From: UBA5429 sp942493315
Lineage (GTDB): Bacteria; Bacteroidota; Bacteroidia; Bacteroidales; WCHB1-69
Reading direction: 5' to 3'
Assembly: GCA_942493315.1 (NCBI GenBank)
Contig: OW818690.1
Coordinates: forward strand, 1,550,001-1,614,000
Length of the DNA: 64,000 bases
Part shown: positions 27,420 to 36,523 of the stretch, one piece after another
Position numbering within the stretch: position 1 is the stretch's first letter
Layout of the letters: each line of letters starts with the position of its first letter
The notes under the pieces: model-generated
The model's database searches: none
Told to the model about the DNA's origin: nothing
What the model saw: the letters and a program-made list of their open reading frames with translations, nothing else
Translations under genes and position numbers: made by a program

Positions 27420-29456
27420 ATGAAAAAACATTACTTAATATTATTATTTTTGATATTTATTACAATGGGATATTCACAAGAGAATAGATCCCAATTTACA
27501 CCTTTGAAGTCTGAAGGTCCAATTCCTAATGATTTTTTGAAGTACCAAACGAATTCGAAATTTAATAAATCTGCATTATCTGAACTTTTTAAAAGTGGCC
27601 TTATCCTATATGGTACAGATTTGAATCACTACTTAGATAAAATAATCGACCAACTCTTAAAAAAATATCCTGAAGTGAGAAAGGAGATTAGAGTTTATAT
27701 TTTTAAGTCTGCAGTAGTAAATGCAATGGCTTTTGAAGATCATATTATTCTTGTAAATTTAGGATTGCTGGCGCAGGTTCAAAATGAGAGTGAACTCGCA
27801 TTTATTTTAGCACATGAGATCGTGCATATTGTGAATAAACATATTGAGAAAGAAAAGACCGGAAAATCAAAAAAGAAAGATAAAAATACAGAGATTAGCA
27901 AAAATTCAGGAATTGAGTCTTTTATGTCACATCATTTTAGATCAAGAGAACATGAATTTGAAGCAGATCGGGTTGGATTTGAAAAGTTTTATAAGGAAAG
28001 TGGGTATAGTATAGCAGCACTGGATGGTGTTTTTGATCTTTTACAATACTCTTTTCTCCCTTTTGATGAGGTCCCCTTTAATAAATCTTTCTTAGAAACT
28101 GAATTCTATCAATTTCCAGATGACTATTCAATAGTTAATCTAACCCCAATAAGGAGTAGAGAAGATAACATTGATACTTTAAGTACTCACCCTAATGTTT
28201 TGAAAAGGCGTTTAATTATTCAAGGTTTAGCCAACAAAGTTAATTCAAATGAGGGGCAACTATTCCTTCAACCCCAAGAGTTATTTTTGAAAATTCGCAC
28301 TCAGGCTCGTTTTGAGTGTATTCAAACATTTCTTACTTTTCATGAATATGGAGATGGATTCTATAATACATATCTTTTATTAAAAGAGGATCCTCAGAAT
28401 CAATTCTTAAACAGAGCTATAGTTGCTTCACTTTATGGACTATTTGCTCATAAAGAAAATGGAGATCTTGAATCAGTTCTTGATGATTATAAAGTTTCAG
28501 AAGGTCAAATTCAACAATCAAACTTCTTTTTTAAAAAAATAAATAAAGATGAGTTAGCACTTCTTGTTTTAAGATACTCCTGGTTAAATGCTCAAAAATT
28601 TCCTAATGAACACTATTTTAATGATATAGCATCTCATATATTTAAAAAAATAAATGATATGAAGCTTAAAATTATACCTGAAAATAAAGTAAAAATTAAT
28701 GGAAGAAAAGGGATTAATCAAGAATCTTCAAATTCAAAAGACAGCTTAAATAAGGATCAATTGATCAATAATATCTTTCAAGATTTGAGAAAAGATTCTA
28801 TATTCATTCAATGGGTAGAAAAACAACGTAAGGAAATCATTATAAATTCAGATATTTCTGTTGAGCAAAAGAAAATGGAGAACTTTCAAAATTGCTCAAA
28901 AATCGTTGTATTTGCACCCAATCATTATGTTATCAAATCCAATTACACCTATAAAAATAAACCAGAATCGATTTATAATTTGATTTCCAAAATCAAAATT
29001 CCCAATACAACTGTTGAACTCTTTTATTACAATGAGAATATTGCATCATCAACCGAATTATATAATCAGTTTTGTGACTTAAAGTTACTCTATTTTGACC
29101 TGAAAAATGCGAATCAAAGTGGAATGCAGTTGTATCATAATACCAAAATGGAATCGATAAAGCAATTGACCGGGACTTCTTATTTTGCTTTTGTTGATGC
29201 CGTTACCTCACCCCCTTTTCCTGATTATAGCAAAATTGCTATTGGTATCTTATCTCCAGTTTTGCCTGTTATGATCCCTTTTACCCTTTTCTATGCCTGT
29301 ATCCCCAAAAAATATGCGGCTGTTGAAATTGAAATAGTGAACATTAACACAGCTTATTCTAATTGTTATAAACAAAATTTATTTGGACTAAACACCACTC
29401 CATTTATTCATAATTATATTTATTCAAAAATCATGAACATTAAAAAGGAGGAATAA
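27420..29456 (+). CDS. Exported M48-family zinc metallopeptidase
   Basis: 678 residues with a signal peptide (YLILLFLIFITMGYSQ). Zinc site: His132-Glu133 and His136 in HEIVH, and the downstream third ligand in EHEFEADRVGFE, as in M48 (HtpX/BepA/Oma1-like) enzymes. A lysine-rich loop of about 30 residues lies between the two motifs. The second half (about 290-678) is helical and then a separate domain with one short hydrophobic segment (GILSPVLPVMIPFTLFYACI) near 610, perhaps a membrane hairpin. BepA-type relatives do outer-membrane protein quality control; the operon partners, a lipoprotein and a barrel, fit such a role, but that is inference. Confidence 0.87.
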   Translation: MKKHYLILLFLIFITMGYSQENRSQFTPLKSEGPIPNDFLKYQTNSKFNKSALSELFKSGLILYGTDLNHYLDKIIDQLLKKYPEVRKEIRVYIFKSAVVNAMAFEDHIILVNLGLLAQVQNESELAFILAHEIVHIVNKHIEKEKTGKSKKKDKNTEISKNSGIESFMSHHFRSREHEFEADRVGFEKFYKESGYSIAALDGVFDLLQYSFLPFDEVPFNKSFLETEFYQFPDDYSIVNLTPIRSREDNIDTLSTHPNVLKRRLIIQGLANKVNSNEGQLFLQPQELFLKIRTQARFECIQTFLTFHEYGDGFYNTYLLLKEDPQNQFLNRAIVASLYGLFAHKENGDLESVLDDYKVSEGQIQQSNFFFKKINKDELALLVLRYSWLNAQKFPNEHYFNDIASHIFKKINDMKLKIIPENKVKINGRKGINQESSNSKDSLNKDQLINNIFQDLRKDSIFIQWVEKQRKEIIINSDISVEQKKMENFQNCSKIVVFAPNHYVIKSNYTYKNKPESIYNLISKIKIPNTTVELFYYNENIASSTELYNQFCDLKLLYFDLKNANQSGMQLYHNTKMESIKQLTGTSYFAFVDAVTSPPFPDYSKIAIGILSPVLPVMIPFTLFYACIPKKYAAVEIEIVNINTAYSNCYKQNLFGLNTTPFIHNYIYSKIMNIKKEE

Positions 29457-29457
29457 T

Positions 29458-30135
29458 ATGAAAAAAATAACAACACTTATCTTCTTTTTTATTTTAGGGG
29501 TTCAATGTATGAATGCTCAAAATGTCGGACATCTTGGGAAAAGGTTTTTAGTGAATCTGGATGCTACTTTTTCTCCCTCCTATAAATTTCCTGATAGAGA
29601 AGGGTATCATGGATATCTTAATTTTAATTACAGGTTGTCACCAAGTGTAGAATTCATTCTCAATAATAAAAATAGTGTAGGCGTTTTTTATAGTTATGCC
29701 CCACTTATGTTTATCCCTTCCACATTCATCTTTAACCATTCTGTTGTTAATACACCTATGGATGTAAATGGGTATGGATTGTTTTATAAAGCTTATTTCT
29801 CAAATAATCAGTATCATGCACCTTATGGTGCCTATTTTATGACCTCTCTGAGCCGGATACATTTTCAATATGAATCTAACATTATTGGTACAGGAAAAGG
29901 TGCAAATTATGCATTACAGATTGAATTTGGATACAATTTTCTGGTTTACAATAGAATAAGGCTTACTTGGGGTGTAAGTTTTGGAGGAACAACATCCTGG
30001 ATTAATTTAGGACTTGACGAAGATTTTTTATCAATTCAGAAAAAATTGAACACTCCCATTGATTATGCGGAAAATAGAATCTTTGGAACCTACATTTTTG
30101 GAACAAGAATTGGAATAGGATTTCTTGCTTTTTAA
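29458..30135 (+). CDS. Outer-membrane beta-barrel-like protein, last gene of the M48 operon
   Basis: 225 residues with a signal peptide ending MNAQ. Amphipathic strands with alternating aromatic residues (GYLNFNYRLSPSVEFIL, SVGVFYSYAPLM, LTWGVSFGGTTSWINLG) and a C-terminal strand ending in Phe (IGIGFLAF) indicate a small outer-membrane barrel. It starts one base after the M48 stop with an AGGAGG-like ribosome site in the overlap region (AAAAAGGAGGAATAATATG), so translation is probably coupled. Function unknown. Confidence 0.75.
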   Translation: MKKITTLIFFFILGVQCMNAQNVGHLGKRFLVNLDATFSPSYKFPDREGYHGYLNFNYRLSPSVEFILNNKNSVGVFYSYAPLMFIPSTFIFNHSVVNTPMDVNGYGLFYKAYFSNNQYHAPYGAYFMTSLSRIHFQYESNIIGTGKGANYALQIEFGYNFLVYNRIRLTWGVSFGGTTSWINLGLDEDFLSIQKKLNTPIDYAENRIFGTYIFGTRIGIGFLAF

Positions 30136-30153
30136 CAAAACAGAAAAATTCTT

Positions 30154-30161
30154 TATTTTTG
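30154..30161 (+). promoter_or_regulatory. -7 box for gmk-nadD
   Basis: TATTTTTG, 16 nt before the gmk ATG. Confidence 0.55.
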
Positions 30162-30177
30162 CAAAAATATTAAAAGT

Positions 30178-30741
30178 ATGACAGGTAAATTGATCATTTT
30201 TGCGGCACCTTCAGGTTCAGGCAAAACTACTATAGTAAAATACTTATTGGAACAAAATTTGAATGTTTGTTTCTCTATCTCAGCTACTACCAGACCAAAA
30301 CGTGAAAATGAAATAAGTGGAAAAGATTATTTTTTTCTAACTCCGGAAGATTTTAAACAAAAAATTACTGAAAATTGTTTTCTCGAATGGGAAGAAGTGT
30401 ATTCAGGTAATTTCTACGGAACTCTAAAATCTGAAGTGGATAGAGAGTTAGCTCTCGGGAAAAATATACTTTTTGATATTGATGTTAAAGGGGCTCTAAA
30501 TATTAAAAAAAACTACGGAGTTCAAGCTTTAGCCATTTTTATTAAACCACCTTCTATTGAGGTCCTTAAGGAAAGACTTAAAATAAGAAATACTGAATCA
30601 GAGGAAACATTAAATACCCGTATCGGGAAATCCGAATATGAACTTACTTTTGAAGATCAGTTTGATATCACCATTATCAACGATAATATTGATGAAGCAA
30701 AAGAGGAAGCCCTTCTAATTATTAAGAATTTTATCTCCTGA
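30178..30741 (+). CDS. gmk: Guanylate kinase
   Basis: 187 residues, the usual length. The P-loop PSGSGKTT (11-18) is followed by the GMP-binding segment SATTRPKRENEISGKDYFF and by FLEWEEVYSGNFYGT, both diagnostic. It phosphorylates GMP to GDP with ATP in the cytoplasm. The stop overlaps the nadD start by one base, so the two are co-translated; gmk-nadD pairing is common in Bacteroidota. Confidence 0.97.
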   Translation: MTGKLIIFAAPSGSGKTTIVKYLLEQNLNVCFSISATTRPKRENEISGKDYFFLTPEDFKQKITENCFLEWEEVYSGNFYGTLKSEVDRELALGKNILFDIDVKGALNIKKNYGVQALAIFIKPPSIEVLKERLKIRNTESEETLNTRIGKSEYELTFEDQFDITIINDNIDEAKEEALLIIKNFIS

Positions 30742-31319
30742 TGAAAAAAACAGCTCTCTATTTCGGATCTTTTAATCCTATTCATATTGGTCATTTGATC
30801 ATTGCAGAATATGTGGTTGAAAATAGCGATGTGGATGATTTATGGTTTGTCATTTCTCCTTCCAATCCACTAAAGAAAAAAGAAACGTTATTAAATAGTG
30901 CACAACGCTATTTTATGACTCAAATAGCCATTGAAGATGATCCAAGATTTAAAGCGTGCGATATCGAATTCAAACTCCCTTTTCCCTCTTATACTGCTGT
31001 TACTTTAGCTAAATTAACAGAATTGTATCCGGATATTCAATTTGTGATTTTAATGGGGGAGGATAACCTTCAGAATCTCAATAAATGGCGCAATTACGAG
31101 TATATTTTAGAACATTTTGAAATTTTGGTTTATCCAAGACCGGGTAGTCAGGGTGGTAATCTCAAAAATCATCCACATGTAAAATATATTAGTGCACCCA
31201 TGATGGAAATCTCTGCAACTCAAATAAGAGAAGCCATTAAAAACAGAAGAAAAGTTCAATACTTATTGCCCGAAAAAGTAAAACAATATATTGAAGATAT
31301 GGGCGTTTATAGGAAATAA
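30741..31319 (+). CDS. nadD: Nicotinate-nucleotide adenylyltransferase
   Basis: 192 residues. The nucleotidyltransferase signature GSFNPIHIGHL lies at the N-terminus and ISATQIREAIKNRR at the C-terminus. MGEDNLQNLNKWRNYEYI matches the NadD substrate region. It makes deamido-NAD from nicotinate mononucleotide and ATP in NAD synthesis. It overlaps gmk by one base. Confidence 0.96.
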   Translation: MKKTALYFGSFNPIHIGHLIIAEYVVENSDVDDLWFVISPSNPLKKKETLLNSAQRYFMTQIAIEDDPRFKACDIEFKLPFPSYTAVTLAKLTELYPDIQFVILMGEDNLQNLNKWRNYEYILEHFEILVYPRPGSQGGNLKNHPHVKYISAPMMEISATQIREAIKNRRKVQYLLPEKVKQYIEDMGVYRK

Positions 31320-31383
31320 TTTTAAGTGGTTTAGACATTAATTAAAAAAAAATCACCTTATTTAACTTTATTAATTAAAATTG

Positions 31384-31391
31384 TATCTTTG
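31384..31391 (+). promoter_or_regulatory. -7 box for the porin-like gene
   Basis: TATCTTTG, 18 nt before the ATG at 31410; this argues against the upstream TTG at 31389, which would fall inside the box. Confidence 0.6.
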
Positions 31392-31409
31392 CAATTCAAA
31401 ATATATTCA

Positions 31410-32141
31410 ATGAAAAAAACAGGACTTATCATCACAATTATTCTTTTAGGGTTAGGGCAACTTGTTGTGGCTCAAAATGTTTTAGATAAAAACAATTATG
31501 AAAACAAAGATAAAGATCCTAAAAACAAAAGCAAATCAGTGGAGGTTTTTAGAGATAGATTGTTGATTGATGTATATCAAAGTTTCTGGTTAGGAATGCC
31601 ATCCAATGTAAGTTCCATGAAATTTAATCCCGGAATTAACACTTCCATTTTATGGGATGTTAAAAGAGGACCTAAAAGTCCATTCTCTTTTGGTATAGGA
31701 GGTGGAGTGATGTATCATACCCAAAATTCTGATGCAATTTTAGGATACGATTCACATACCGGTAATACTGTTTATAAAATTATCACTTACACTGATTCTA
31801 TCAACACGTGCAGACTTAATATGGTTAGCTTGTATTTGCCATTAGAATTTAGATATCGTCACTCCAGTGGCTTTAAAGTGTCTGTAGGAGCAAGATTAGG
31901 GTACATATTGAACTTGAGTCAAAGATATGACGGACAAGATTTGACAGGAAGAAACCAAAATGTCAACTTTACGAATTATCAAATCTTCAATAAAATTAAT
32001 TACCACTTTGATTTTTATGCAAGAATCGGATGGAAAGGGTTAGATCTATTTTATAGTTATCAGTTAACCAAGCTTTTTGTGGATGGAAAAGGGCCACAAA
32101 TTGCTCCCATGAGTATTGGGATTACTATATCTCCATTCTAA
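31410..32141 (+). CDS. Porin-family outer-membrane barrel protein
   Basis: 243 residues from the ATG at 31410, with a signal peptide (TGLIITIILLGLGQLVVAQ). After a Lys/Asn-rich linker comes a barrel-like region: PFSFGIGGGVMYH, LYLPLEFRYRHSSGFKVSVG and ARLGYILNLS are typical of outer-membrane beta-barrel (porin-family, OmpA-barrel-like) proteins of Bacteroidota. The last strand is MSIGITISPF, ending in Phe. No substrate is predictable. Confidence 0.8.
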   Translation: MKKTGLIITIILLGLGQLVVAQNVLDKNNYENKDKDPKNKSKSVEVFRDRLLIDVYQSFWLGMPSNVSSMKFNPGINTSILWDVKRGPKSPFSFGIGGGVMYHTQNSDAILGYDSHTGNTVYKIITYTDSINTCRLNMVSLYLPLEFRYRHSSGFKVSVGARLGYILNLSQRYDGQDLTGRNQNVNFTNYQIFNKINYHFDFYARIGWKGLDLFYSYQLTKLFVDGKGPQIAPMSIGITISPF

Positions 32142-32313
32142 AATACAGAAAGAGTTTATTTTTTTTCCAAAATTCAAGTTTTCACCTGAAAAAGGTTAAC
32201 AATTGCATGTTGATAAACATACATTAAAGTGATGTTATCTGCAAGAAAATCAACAAAATCACTTTTTTTTAAAAAAAAATTGGGAAAAGTGATTTTTGTA
32301 TTAAAAAAATCTC

Positions 32314-32321
32314 TATTTTTG
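32314..32321 (+). promoter_or_regulatory. Promoter -7 box of the rplV-rpsE operon
   Basis: TATTTTTG, 95 nt before the rplV ATG, leaving a leader long enough for regulation. It matters because rplV is normally internal to the S10 operon and would not need its own promoter. Confidence 0.55.
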
Positions 32322-32416
32322 CCGCCAATTTGATTGAAAAGGAGTGTTTTAGACAAAAAAAATGGTTAAACCTCTGTCAATCAATTATTTTATTGGCAAA
32401 ATTAAACTAAAATACA

Positions 32417-32827
32417 ATGGGTGCAAGAAAAAGATTAGCGGCAGAAGCGCGTAAAGAAGCAAAAAAAAGTGTTTATATGGCACGTTTAGTTGACAATCCT
32501 ACCTCTCCAAGAAAAACCAGAATCATGGCAGACGTAATTAGAGGTAAAAATGTTGACTATGCAATGAACGTTCTTAAATTTAGCCAAAAAGAATCAGCTG
32601 AGAAGTTATTGAAACTTTTAAAATCAGCAATAGCAAACTGGCAAGTTAAAAATGAAGGTCAACGTTTGGAAGATGCTCAATTATATGTTAAATCTATCGT
32701 AGTTGATAGTGGACGTATGTTAAAGAGAATCAGAACAGCTCCACAAGGGAGAGCTAACAGAGTTAGAAAACGTTCAAATCACGTTACCATCATTATAGAT
32801 GATAAATTAAATAACAGTAACGAATAA
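32417..32827 (+). CDS. rplV: 50S ribosomal protein L22
   Basis: 136 residues, longer than the 110 of E. coli through N- and C-terminal extensions, as is usual in this phylum. The core SPRKTRIMADVIRGK and the tunnel-lining hairpin RMLKRIRTAPQGRANR, then KRSNHVTIIID, are diagnostic. It binds 23S rRNA and lines the exit tunnel. It is the first gene of the operon here; rpsS and the genes before it are not upstream. Confidence 0.97.
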   Translation: MGARKRLAAEARKEAKKSVYMARLVDNPTSPRKTRIMADVIRGKNVDYAMNVLKFSQKESAEKLLKLLKSAIANWQVKNEGQRLEDAQLYVKSIVVDSGRMLKRIRTAPQGRANRVRKRSNHVTIIIDDKLNNSNE

Positions 32828-32838
32828 AAAAATCATTT

Positions 32839-33570
32839 ATGGGTCAAAAAGTAAATCCGGTAGGTTTAAGATTAGGAATTATCAGAGGATGGGATTCTAA
32901 TTGGTATGGCGGCAGAAAATTCGCCAGTAAGTTAGTCGAAGACGACAAAATTAGACGCTATTTGAACGCGAGATTGTTCAAAGCCGGAATAGCAAAAATT
33001 TACATTGAAAGAACACTAAAGTTAGTAACAGTTACCATTAACACTGCTCGTCCGGGTTTAATCATCGGAAAAGGTGGTGCAGAAGTTGACAAACTAAAAG
33101 AAGAATTAAAGAAAATTACAAACAAGGATATCCAAATCAACATTTCAGAAGTGAAACGTCCTGATTTAGAAGCTGTTCTTGTTGCTCAAAATGTTGCGAA
33201 ACAAATTGAAGGTAGAGTTTCTTACAGAAAAGCGGTTAAAACTGCTATCGCAGCTACAATGCGTTCGAATGCAGAAGGGATTAAAATCTCTGTGTCCGGT
33301 CGTTTAAGTGGTGCTGAAATGGCAAGAAGCGAGCATTTCAAAGAAGGAAGAACTCCACTTCATACCCTTAGAGCTGATATCGACTATGCTACAGCAGAAG
33401 CACATACAACTTATGGCCGTATCGGTCTTAAAGTATGGATCTGTAAAGGTTTAGTTTATGGTAAAAGAGACCTTTTTAACATTGTACCCGAAGCTAAAGA
33501 ACAAAAAGGTGGTCAACCAAAAAGAACTCAACGTGGTAATGGTGGAAGAAGAAATAATAACAAGAATTAA
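32839..33570 (+). CDS. rpsC: 30S ribosomal protein S3
   Basis: 243 residues. N-terminal KH domain with GLIIGKGGAEVDKL, then the C-terminal S3 domain (SGRLSGAEMARSEHFKEGRTPLHTLRA, split here by motif). It ends in a Gly/Asn/Arg tail. It forms part of the mRNA entry channel. It starts 11 bp after rplV. Confidence 0.97.
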   Translation: MGQKVNPVGLRLGIIRGWDSNWYGGRKFASKLVEDDKIRRYLNARLFKAGIAKIYIERTLKLVTVTINTARPGLIIGKGGAEVDKLKEELKKITNKDIQINISEVKRPDLEAVLVAQNVAKQIEGRVSYRKAVKTAIAATMRSNAEGIKISVSGRLSGAEMARSEHFKEGRTPLHTLRADIDYATAEAHTTYGRIGLKVWICKGLVYGKRDLFNIVPEAKEQKGGQPKRTQRGNGGRRNNNKN

Positions 33571-33592
33571 TAATTGTCAAAAATAGATAACA

Positions 33593-34018
33593 ATGTTACA
33601 ACCTAAAAAGACCAAATACAGAAGACCCCAAAAGGGTAGGATGAAAGCGATCACCAAACGTGGCGCTGAGATCTCTTTCGGTTCTTTCGCAATAAAGACC
33701 CTTGAAGAACATTGGATTACAGGTCGTCAAATAGAAGCTGCTCGTCAGGCTATTACACGTTATATGAAACGTGAAGGACAACTATGGATCCGTATATTCC
33801 CAGATAAACCAGTTACCAAAAAACCAGCCGAAGTTCGTATGGGTAAAGGTAAAGGTTCCCCAGAATATTTTGTAGCCAGAGTAAGTCCGGGCAGAATATT
33901 ATTCGAAGCAGAAGGCGTTCCTTACGAAGTAGCTAAAGAAGCTTTACGTTTAGGAGCTCAAAAACTTCCTGTTCAAACCAAATTTATAGTTAGAAGAGAT
34001 TATTCAGAAGAAATTTAA
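33593..34018 (+). CDS. rplP: 50S ribosomal protein L16
   Basis: 141 residues. MLQPKKTKYRRPQKGRMK at the start, then ITRYMKREGQLWIRIFPDKP and RMGKGKGSPEYFVARV, are classic L16. It sits near the A-site tRNA elbow and helps organise the 50S central protuberance. Confidence 0.97.
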   Translation: MLQPKKTKYRRPQKGRMKAITKRGAEISFGSFAIKTLEEHWITGRQIEAARQAITRYMKREGQLWIRIFPDKPVTKKPAEVRMGKGKGSPEYFVARVSPGRILFEAEGVPYEVAKEALRLGAQKLPVQTKFIVRRDYSEEI

Positions 34019-34025
34019 TAGAAAG

Positions 34026-34220
34026 ATGAAACAGCAAGTCGTAGCAGAATTTTCTACTGCTGAATTAAAAGAAAGACTAGTGGAAGAAAGACAACACCTT
34101 GTAAAATTAGTGTTGAATCATTCAATCTCCCCCATCGAAAATCCTAATAAGATTACCGAACAAAGAAGAACAATAGCCAGAATGCTTACAGAATTACGTA
34201 AACGTGAAATTAACGCATAA
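34026..34220 (+). CDS. rpmC: 50S ribosomal protein L29
   Basis: 64 residues, two helices (STAELKERLVEERQHLVKL; TEQRRTIARMLTELRKRE), the normal L29 length. It binds near the tunnel exit. It lies seven bases after rplP. Confidence 0.95.
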   Translation: MKQQVVAEFSTAELKERLVEERQHLVKLVLNHSISPIENPNKITEQRRTIARMLTELRKREINA

Positions 34221-34231
34221 CATTAGATATT

Positions 34232-34492
34232 ATGGAAGAAGCTAGAAAAAAAAGAAAAGTAAGAGAGGGTCTTGTTACCAGCAACAAGATGGAAAAATCT
34301 ATCGTTGTTAGCGTAGAACGTAAACTAAAACACCCTAAGTATGGTAAATTCTTAAAAAGAACAACCAAATTAATGGCTCATGATGAACAAAATTCATGCA
34401 ACATGGGTGACAAAGTAAAAGTAATGGAAACCAGACCTTTAAGCAAAAATAAGTGCTGGAGATTAGTAGAAATCATTGAAAGAGCGAAATAA
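34232..34492 (+). CDS. rpsQ: 30S ribosomal protein S17
   Basis: 86 residues. VTSNKMEKSIVVSVERKLKH and HPKYGKFLKRTTK form the OB-fold signature; the end MGDKVKVMETRPLSKNKCW is typical. It binds 16S rRNA early in assembly. Confidence 0.97.
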   Translation: MEEARKKRKVREGLVTSNKMEKSIVVSVERKLKHPKYGKFLKRTTKLMAHDEQNSCNMGDKVKVMETRPLSKNKCWRLVEIIERAK

Positions 34493-34494
34493 TT

Positions 34495-34863
34495 ATGGTA
34501 CAACAAGAATCAAGATTAGCCGTTGCTGATAACAGTGGCGCTAAAGAAGTCCTAGTGATCCGTGTACTTGGCGGAACAAAAAAACGCTATGCCGGCATTG
34601 GTGATAAAGTGATTGTTACTATTAAAAGTGCAATCCCATCCGGAAACGTAAAAAAAGGTACAGTTTCAAAAGCCGTAGTTGTTCGTACTAAAAAACATGT
34701 ACGTCGTAATGATGGCTCTTACATCAAATTTGATGATAACGCAGTAGTTCTTCTTAATGCGAATGAAGAGATGCGCGGAACCCGTATCTTCGGACCTGTT
34801 GCACGTGAATTACGTGAGAAACAATATATGAAAATTGTTTCATTAGCACCCGAAGTATTATAA
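34495..34863 (+). CDS. rplN: 50S ribosomal protein L14
   Basis: 122 residues, the standard length. It starts MVQQESRLAVADNSGAKE and has the signature VRTKKHVRRNDGSYIKFDDN. It contacts 16S rRNA in an intersubunit bridge. It starts two bases after the rpsQ stop. Confidence 0.98.
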   Translation: MVQQESRLAVADNSGAKEVLVIRVLGGTKKRYAGIGDKVIVTIKSAIPSGNVKKGTVSKAVVVRTKKHVRRNDGSYIKFDDNAVVLLNANEEMRGTRIFGPVARELREKQYMKIVSLAPEVL

Positions 34864-34912
34864 TAAGGAACAATTGACAAAGACCAATTGATAAATTTTA
34901 AAAACAAAGCAA

Positions 34913-35227
34913 ATGAAAATTCACATTAAAAAAGGCGACACAGTTAAAGTTATAGCCGGCGATGCTAAAGGACAACAAGGAAAGGTCCTGGAGGTTATCG
35001 TTGACAAGTACAGAGCCTTAGTAGAAGGAGTAAATTTGGTATCTAAACATACCAAAGCTAATGCCAAGACCCCAAATGGTGGAATCGTTAAAAAAGAGGG
35101 TTCTATCCATATCTCTAACCTTATGGTTATTGATAGTAAAGGTAAAGCTACTAAAATTGGTAGAAGAATCGGCGAAAAAGGTAAATTAGTTAGATATTCA
35201 AAAAAATCAGGAGAGGAGATTAAGTAA
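34913..35227 (+). CDS. rplX: 50S ribosomal protein L24
   Basis: 104 residues. KOW motif at KGDTVKVIAGDAKGQQGKV, then KHTKANAKTPNGGIVKKEGS and SKGKATKIGRR. It initiates 50S assembly. The 49-bp gap before it is the widest in the operon. Its TAA overlaps the rplE ATG by one base. Confidence 0.97.
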   Translation: MKIHIKKGDTVKVIAGDAKGQQGKVLEVIVDKYRALVEGVNLVSKHTKANAKTPNGGIVKKEGSIHISNLMVIDSKGKATKIGRRIGEKGKLVRYSKKSGEEIK

Positions 35228-35781
35228 TGTACGTGCCAAGATATAAAGAAAAATACGATAATGAGGTTATCCCTGCTCTAAAAGAACAGTTTGGCTTCAA
35301 ATCAGTGATGAGAGTACCTAAAATTACAAAAATTTGTTTGAACCAAGGACTCGGAAAATTTGGTATCGCTGATAAAAAATTAGTGGATGTTGGTATTCAG
35401 GAAATGACCCTTATTACAGGTCAAAAAGCTGTTCCAACCAAATCTAAAAAAGATATTTCTAACTTCAAATTGAGACGCGGTATGCCTATCGGAGTTCGCG
35501 TTACTCTAAGAGGTGATAAAATGTATGAATTCTTAGATCGTTTAGTTTCTGTTTCTATTCCTCGTATCCGCGATTTCAAAGGAATCAGCGATAAAGGATT
35601 CGATGGTAGAGGTAATTACACTTTGGGTGTTCCGGAACAAATTATCTTCCCAGAAATCGACCTTGATAAAGTAGCAAAAATCAATGGTATGGATATCACT
35701 TTCGTTACCACTGCACAAAATGATAAAGAGTGTTTGGCATTATTAAAACAATTTGGATTACCATTTAAAAATCAAAAATAA
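35227..35781 (+). CDS. rplE: 50S ribosomal protein L5
   Basis: 184 residues. VPKITKICLNQGLGKFG, ITGQKAVPTKSKKDISNFKL and GRGNYTLGVPEQIIFPE are L5 hallmarks. It binds 5S rRNA. Confidence 0.98.
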   Translation: MYVPRYKEKYDNEVIPALKEQFGFKSVMRVPKITKICLNQGLGKFGIADKKLVDVGIQEMTLITGQKAVPTKSKKDISNFKLRRGMPIGVRVTLRGDKMYEFLDRLVSVSIPRIRDFKGISDKGFDGRGNYTLGVPEQIIFPEIDLDKVAKINGMDITFVTTAQNDKECLALLKQFGLPFKNQK

Positions 35782-35784
35782 AAC

Positions 35785-36084
35785 ATGGCAAAAGAATCGT
35801 TAAAAGCAAGAGAAATTAAAAGAGCAAAAATGGCTGCAAAATATGCCGCTAAACGTGCTGAGTTGAAGAAAATCATCAGTAGTGATGATTATGAAGCTAA
35901 ACAAGCTGCGATTATTGCTATGCAAAAATTGCCACCCAATTCAAACCCTATTAGAATGCACAACCGTTGTATGCTAACAGGTCGTCCTAAAGGTTATATC
36001 CGTCAATTCGGTATCTCTCGTATCAACTTCAGAGAAATGGCCTTGGCTGGTTTAATCCCCGGAGTTAAAAAAGCAAGTTGGTAA
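35785..36084 (+). CDS. rpsN: 30S ribosomal protein S14 (zinc-independent long form)
   Basis: 99 residues. HNRCMLTGRPKGYIRQFGIS and NFREMALAGLIPGVKKASW are the S14 core. The CxxC zinc pairs of the short form are absent, so this is the long C-minus type, with an extended middle (KKIISSDDYEAKQAAIIAMQ). Confidence 0.96.
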   Translation: MAKESLKAREIKRAKMAAKYAAKRAELKKIISSDDYEAKQAAIIAMQKLPPNSNPIRMHNRCMLTGRPKGYIRQFGISRINFREMALAGLIPGVKKASW

Positions 36085-36109
36085 CATTAAAAAAGTAAGA
36101 GAAGAAGTT

Positions 36110-36508
36110 ATGAATACAGATCCAATTTCAGATTATTTGACCCGTATGCGCAACGCAATTGCGGCAAATCACAAAATAGTAGAGATCCCTACCTCTAAAA
36201 CAAAAAAAGAGATTACAAAAATTTTATTCGACAAAGGGTATATCCTAAATTATAAATTTATCGATGATACTAACCCCGGAATCATTAAAATAGCTCTTAA
36301 ATATCACCCAGTGACCAAACAATCGGCTATCAACGTACTTAAACGCGTTAGTAAACCCGGTCTACGTAAATATGTGGGTGTTGAAAATATGCCTTCCGTA
36401 CTTAATGGACTTGGTATTGCTATCGTTTCTACCTCTCATGGTATGATGACCGATAAAGAAGCAAGACAACAAAATGTGGGTGGCGAAGTTATTTGTTTCA
36501 TCAGTTAA
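36110..36508 (+). CDS. rpsH: 30S ribosomal protein S8
   Basis: 132 residues. It starts with SDYLTRMRNAI and ends with STSHGMMTDKEARQQNVGGE, both diagnostic. It binds the central domain of 16S rRNA and in E. coli represses the spc operon by binding its mRNA near rplE; whether that happens here is unknown. Confidence 0.97.
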   Translation: MNTDPISDYLTRMRNAIAANHKIVEIPTSKTKKEITKILFDKGYILNYKFIDDTNPGIIKIALKYHPVTKQSAINVLKRVSKPGLRKYVGVENMPSVLNGLGIAIVSTSHGMMTDKEARQQNVGGEVICFIS

Positions 36509-36523
36509 TAGGAGGAAAGAGTT

